Of a stretch of 64,000 nt of DNA, positions 60,233-64,000 are shown in pieces. Under the pieces are notes generated by a model, which was given only the letters and a program-made list of their open reading frames with translations, made no database searches and was not told the DNA's origin. Within the stretch, counting starts at the first letter, position 1; every line of letters starts with the position of its first letter. A program made the translations under genes and the position numbers. Source of the stretch: Shinella sp. SUS2 (lineage in GTDB: Bacteria > Pseudomonadota > Alphaproteobacteria > Rhizobiales > Rhizobiaceae); contig NZ_KQ410723.1 in assembly GCF_001262505.1 (NCBI RefSeq), positions 186,001-250,000 on the forward strand. The letters are read 5' to 3'.

Positions 60233-61129
60233 ATGAGCGGCCGCCTTCCCTCCCTCTCCGGCCTGCGCGCCTTCGAAGCGGCGGCACGGCATCTCAGCGT
60301 CACGCTCGCCGCCGGCGAGCTCAATGTCACGCCCGGTGCCGTGAGCCTGCAGATCCGCGAGCTGGAGCAATCGCTTGGCGTGCAACTCTTCGAGCGGCGG
60401 CCGCGGCAAATCCGGCTGACGGAGGAGGGCGAAGGATATTTCAAGGCGATGCGCTCGGCCTTCCGCATGATGCGCGAGGCGACCGACGAATTGCTGGTCC
60501 GGGCACGATCCCCGGCAACGCTGTCGATCAGCTGCACGCCGACCTTCGCCGCCCAGTGGCTCGTGCCGCGCCTGCCGAAATTCGAGGAACGCGTGCCTGG
60601 TGCGGACATCCGCATCAGCGCCTCGAACCGTCTCGTCGATTTTGCCCGCGACGGCGTCGATATCGCGATCCGCCACGGCTTCGGCCGCTACGAAGGCCTT
60701 GTCAGCGAAAGGTTGCTCGATGACGACCTGATGCCGGTCATCGCACCAGCTCTGAAGGACAAGACCCCGCTGGATACGCCGGCGGACCTCTCCGGCCACG
60801 TACTGATACATGACGTGCACCGGCAGGACTGGCGGCTCTGGCTGGAGGCAATGGGCGTTGCCGGCATAGACGTGCAGCGCGGCCCGGTCTTCACCGACAG
60901 CAATGGCGCAATCGAAGCCGCCAAGGCCGGCGACGGCGTGGCACTGGCTCGGCTGTCGCTGGTGGCACGCGAAGTCCAGGAGCGCCGGCTCATCGCCCCC
61001 TTTTCACGCGGCGTGACGACGGGCCTTGCCTACTACATCGTCTATCCGCCCGGCGCGCTGGACCGGCCGGCTGTCGCAGCGCTGCGGCAATGGCTGACGG
61101 AGGAGGCCCGGGCGGTGCAGGGAAACTGA
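60233..61129 (+). CDS. LysR-family transcriptional regulator, GcvA-like
   Basis: Predicted protein of 298 residues. The winged HTH (about 5-65) includes LRAFEAAARHLSVTLAAGEL and TPGAVSLQIRELEQSLG; the periplasmic-binding-like sensor domain (about 90-295) carries the SCTPTFAAQWLVPRLP and DVDIAIRHG-type motifs of GcvA relatives. Divergent placement suggests it controls the adjacent exporter gene. The inducer is unknown. Confidence 0.88.
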   Translation: MSGRLPSLSGLRAFEAAARHLSVTLAAGELNVTPGAVSLQIRELEQSLGVQLFERRPRQIRLTEEGEGYFKAMRSAFRMMREATDELLVRARSPATLSISCTPTFAAQWLVPRLPKFEERVPGADIRISASNRLVDFARDGVDIAIRHGFGRYEGLVSERLLDDDLMPVIAPALKDKTPLDTPADLSGHVLIHDVHRQDWRLWLEAMGVAGIDVQRGPVFTDSNGAIEAAKAGDGVALARLSLVAREVQERRLIAPFSRGVTTGLAYYIVYPPGALDRPAVAALRQWLTEEARAVQGN

Positions 61130-61140
61130 GACAAGGCCGT

Positions 61141-61638
61141 TCAGTCGTCGAAATCTTCCATTTGCTGCCTGTAGGCCTCAAAACCCGCCCGGGCGTAGGT
61201 CGCCTGCGCCTTCGGGTGATCATTCGTGTCCGTATGGAGCCAAACCCGCCGCGTCGTGCGCGCCCACACGGCACGCAGGGCAGTGTCCAGCAGGAAGGGG
61301 CCGAGGCGCCGGCCATAGGCCGCCGGAACAAGACCGAAATGGGTGAGCTCGATATCGGGCGCGGCCACGGCATCGAATTCACAAAGACCGATCGGCCGCC
61401 CCTCCTCCCGCAGGACAAAGGTTTCCGTCGAGGCGGCAGACAGGAAGAGCGCCAGGTCCTCCCGGGTCATGTTCAGGCGGGAGTCCCAACCGAGCGGCGT
61501 GCCGATTGTCCGGTACAGGGCGAGGTAATCCGGCACGGACATGCGTTCCCGCCGAAGCTCCAGGCCCGCGACGGGCGCCAGCAGGGGCTGGTCCGCCGGC
61601 GCAACGCGCTGTTCCATGTAGGTGACAAGCAATCTCAT
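61141..61638 (-). CDS. GNAT-family N-acetyltransferase
   Basis: Predicted product of 165 residues. The GNAT core is about 70-155, with IGLCEFDAV, VPAAYGRRLGPFLLDTAL (acetyl-CoA loop) and the C-terminal YARAGFEAYRQQMEDF. Substrate is unknown. ATG 61638 has GAGGGG nine bases upstream; the frame is open back to 61686 without support. It converges on the LysR gene and lies 76 bases downstream of dnaA. Confidence 0.85.
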   Translation of the reverse strand: MRLLVTYMEQRVAPADQPLLAPVAGLELRRERMSVPDYLALYRTIGTPLGWDSRLNMTREDLALFLSAASTETFVLREEGRPIGLCEFDAVAAPDIELTHFGLVPAAYGRRLGPFLLDTALRAVWARTTRRVWLHTDTNDHPKAQATYARAGFEAYRQQMEDFDD

Positions 61639-61714
61639 GCCGGGCCCCTCAAAGGCAGAATGCCGTGCCAACCCAGCGGCAAGCACGGCATTGGCACGGC
61701 GAAGCGGAGCAGGT

Positions 61715-63271
61715 CTACTCGTTGATCAGCCGCTTGAGGAGTTCGATCTCGTGGCTGAGCTTCGTGTCCCCCGAAATCAGCTCCTCGATCTTGCGCACGG
61801 CGTGCAGCACGGTCGTGTGGTCGCGTCCGCCGAAGCGACGGCCGATCTCCGGGAAGGAGCGCGGCGTCAGCGTCTTCGACAGATACATGGCGATCTGCCG
61901 CGGCTTGACGATGACGCGCGTGCGGCGGTTCGAGACCAGTTCCTGGCGCGAGACGTTGTAGTGTTTCGCCACGACGCGCTGGATGTCCTCGATACGCACC
62001 CGGCGCGGCTCGCCGGCAGCGACGAGATGGCCGAGCAGCTCGTCGACGCGCTCGATCGTCAGGTTCGGCTCGAAGGAACGGCGGAAGAGCAGCTGGTTGA
62101 AGGCGCCTTCCAGTTCCCGGCCGCTTGCCGTGATGTTGCGCGCGACGTGGCTCAGGATCTCGACCGGAATGTCGAGCGAGCCATCTTCCTGCTGCGCGGC
62201 GGCGAGGCGGCGCTTGAGGATTTCGAGGCGCATTTCGTAGTCCGGCGCTTCCATTTCGATGGCGACGCCGCCCTGGAGACGGGAACGAACCCGCGGATCG
62301 AGCGATTCCAGCTCCCACGGCGCGCGGTCGGCAGCGACCACGACTTGCTTGGCGGAATCCAGCAGCATGTTGAGCAGGTGGCAGAACTCGTTCTGGATCG
62401 AATTGCCTTGCAGGAACTGCATGTCGTCGATGATCAGGAGATCGATATTGCGCAGCGTCTCCTTCAGGGAGAGCGCATCATTGTCGCGGATCGCGGTTGC
62501 GAAGCGCCACATGAAGTATTCGGCCGTCAGATAGACGACGCGCGGATTGCGGGCGCTCGACAGGGCGCCGAGCGCGATCGCCTGCAGGAGATGCGTCTTG
62601 CCGAGGCCGACGCTGGAATGGACGAAGAGCGGGTTGAAGCGCACGGCACCGGCACCGGCTTCCGCAATCGTGCGGGCAGCGGCAAGGGCAACGCGGTTCG
62701 AAGTGCCCTCGACGAAGACATCAAACGTATAACGCTGGTCGAGCGGCGAGCCGAAGAGCGGGCTGGACTGCTGCGCGCGCGGCTGGGCGGCTGCGGCAAC
62801 AGAGACCGCAGCGCTGGCGACGGGCTGCGGGCCGCTTGCCGGGCGGCGCGGCTGCGCCTGCGGCGCGACGGGTTCGGTGACGGCCGTATCCTCGGCAAGT
62901 CCGGTGCGGGCGCCGCGGGTTGCAGTGCGCACCAGGATTTCGACCTTGAGGATCTCGGCATCTTCCTGCTGGAACAGGCTAGTGATGAGATCGAGATAAC
63001 GATTGTTGATCCAGGATTTGAGGAACGTCGTCGGCACCGACAGGCGCACGACGCTCTTGGAAACGGAATGGACCTTCAACCGCCCGAACCAGCTCGCAAA
63101 GACGTCCGGACCAACCTGCGCCTTCAATCGCGCGCTGACCCGTTCGAAAATCGCGTCCTGCTTCATATCGGATGGAACCCCCGCCGCCTGCACCCCTTCT
63201 TGCGGGAGCGCCTTCAGTGCATTTTCCCCATTCGCGAATGCACCAGCCGTTCTGGCCGTATTCATCTGCAT
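61715..63271 (-). CDS. dnaA: Chromosomal replication initiator protein DnaA
   Basis: Predicted product of 518 residues. Domain I (about 35-110, including [20 protein letters not shown]), a variable Ala/Pro/Gln-rich domain II (about 125-195), AAA+ domain III with Walker [16 protein letters not shown] and Walker [13 protein letters not shown], and the DNA-binding domain IV with [21 protein letters not shown] 63271 has AAAGG upstream and begins MQMN, as in some rhizobia; an ATG at 63286 is in frame and a shorter form beginning near [10 protein letters not shown] is possible. It initiates replication at oriC, which I did not identify in the window. Confidence 0.97.
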   Translation of the reverse strand: MQMNTARTAGAFANGENALKALPQEGVQAAGVPSDMKQDAIFERVSARLKAQVGPDVFASWFGRLKVHSVSKSVVRLSVPTTFLKSWINNRYLDLITSLFQQEDAEILKVEILVRTATRGARTGLAEDTAVTEPVAPQAQPRRPASGPQPVASAAVSVAAAAQPRAQQSSPLFGSPLDQRYTFDVFVEGTSNRVALAAARTIAEAGAGAVRFNPLFVHSSVGLGKTHLLQAIALGALSSARNPRVVYLTAEYFMWRFATAIRDNDALSLKETLRNIDLLIIDDMQFLQGNSIQNEFCHLLNMLLDSAKQVVVAADRAPWELESLDPRVRSRLQGGVAIEMEAPDYEMRLEILKRRLAAAQQEDGSLDIPVEILSHVARNITASGRELEGAFNQLLFRRSFEPNLTIERVDELLGHLVAAGEPRRVRIEDIQRVVAKHYNVSRQELVSNRRTRVIVKPRQIAMYLSKTLTPRSFPEIGRRFGGRDHTTVLHAVRKIEELISGDTKLSHEIELLKRLINE

Positions 63272-64000
63272 CTTGCCGCCTTTCATGCGTCCTTCGCCAC
63301 GTCGGCATTCCTGCCGGCGCCTTTCATGTTTGCCATCCCCCGGCCGTGCCGAGCCATCGCCCGGTCCGGGAGCTGGTGCCCCGATCATGCCGACCCCCTA
63401 CATTCGGCACGAACCTGTTTCCCAAACACAATTCGGGTCCATCGGATCCGTTGTCATGCCGGATCATCAAGCCCCGTCTGTGGCCGCGCCGCTCACTCCC
63501 TCGTCGAGCGTACGGCGGGCATGCCCTCACCATCCGGATCGTCCTCACGACCCTTGCAACCGGCGCAACCAATAGTCACAAAAACCCTCGCCAGTGTGCG
63601 GTGAGGCACCTGGGGCAAGTGTTGCCGATTGGATGATTTTACGAAGCGGAGCCGCTCCGTCACAGGGGACAAACAATCACCGCTGTCTTCATGAGACAGT
63701 CTTGTCAGCGATCATTTTAAGGCTGTGTCCGCGCCCCCTGTGGAAAGCATTTAGGCAGGATCAGGCACCAAGATCAATCACGAATTTTACGCAAAATTAA
63801 GGGGCGGCCGTTGACTCGCAAGCGCGTTCCTGACTCGGAATCGGGGGGCCAAAGGAGAATCTGTTAGGAATCAATGGCTTTGTTTTCGGGTCCTTTTCGG
63901 AACCCCCAAAAAACGAAAAAAATAAAAATTCGCTTGACTCAAATTGCTGTCAAACTCCCGCAACGAAAGGCGGAAGAACGCCACCCAACCTCCTGCAAGT
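63272..64000. other. Long non-coding region upstream of dnaA
   Basis: This 729-base region has no credible gene. It contains CGGAGCCGCTCCG near 63650, a CTGTCT/AGACAG hairpin at 63683-63699, a single imperfect DnaA-box-like CTTTCCACA on the minus strand at 63739-63747, and an A/T-rich run near 63908-63930. Regulation of dnaA or the 3' part of a gene beyond the window edge may be here. No cluster of DnaA boxes was seen. Confidence 0.6.
63925..63953 (-). promoter_or_regulatory. Candidate promoter or inverted repeat far upstream of dnaA
   Basis: TTGAC and GTCAA arms (63934-63953) around ten bases make an inverted repeat that places a -35-like TTGACA on the minus strand at 63953-63948; AATTTT follows after a 17-base spacer. 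It reads toward dnaA but lies about 650 bases from its ATG. Confidence 0.3.

Noticed and set aside
63739-63747. oriC next to dnaA
   Set aside because: Only one poor DnaA-box match was found; there is no box cluster or AT-rich unwinding region with spacing typical of an origin.

Overview
This 64-kb window is a gene-dense, GC-rich stretch of core chromosome from an alphaproteobacterium of the family Rhizobiaceae. The placement rests on gene content and order: the phrR/praR-lnt-corC-ybeY-phoH-miaB-olsA-mur block, the glnD-mutS-maeB-olsB block, lptCAB-rpoN-hpf-ptsN, hrcA-grpE opposite rph-rdgB-hemW, and a DnaA with the rhizobial core sequence. Rhizobium, Ensifer/Sinorhizobium and Shinella are all possible; the sequence alone does not settle the genus. 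I saw no tRNA, rRNA, insertion sequence, prophage, CRISPR array or defence island.

Layout. 1-7.1 kb: a truncated EamA transporter, a HAD 5'-nucleotidase, a secreted eight-EF-hand protein, a LOG-family protein and the lysine/diaminopimelate genes dapD and dapE with small membrane-protein genes. 7.1-9.4 kb: truA, fmt and def on the minus strand. 9.5-16.7 kb: rmuC, ribokinase, an orphan chemoreceptor, a nucleoside hydrolase coupled to an unrecognised small gene, and an Hsp20 gene with a ROSE-like RNA thermometer in its leader, followed by a DUF1150 gene. 16.7-30.1 kb: a long minus-strand run of housekeeping genes (trmB, metK, phrR/praR, lnt, corC, ybeY, phoH, miaB, olsA, mur, rimI, tsaB, nfu, usp, trpS). 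30.3-40.5 kb: a small M15 peptidase, murJ, glnD, mutS and, on the plus strand, malic enzyme. 40.6-48.6 kb: olsB, a hybrid histidine kinase, lspA with two RNA methyltransferase genes, coxG-like, lapA, ihfB and sppA. 48.8-54 kb: LPS transport genes lptC, lptA, lptB, then rpoN, hpf and ptsN. 54-61.6 kb: grpE and hrcA opposite rph, a VOC protein, rdgB and hemW, then a transporter/LysR pair and an acetyltransferase. 61.7-64 kb: dnaA and about 730 bases of upstream DNA.

How the genes work together. Several envelope functions recur: LPS transport (lptA/B/C), lipoprotein maturation (lspA, lnt), peptidoglycan precursors (dapD, dapE, murJ) and ornithine lipids (olsA and olsB, about 15 kb apart). Nitrogen and carbon control is represented by glnD, rpoN and ptsN. 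Protein and RNA quality control is covered by hrcA-grpE, hsp20, def/fmt, miaB, truA, trmB, ybeY and rph.

The window looks like conserved core genome and I did not find a convincing undescribed multi-gene system. The best leads are regulatory or architectural: the ROSE-like leader of hsp20, an inverted-repeat operator before metK, an internally duplicated EF-hand protein, a hybrid kinase with a degenerate receiver, a translationally coupled unknown gene, and a small palindromic intergenic repeat in two or three copies.
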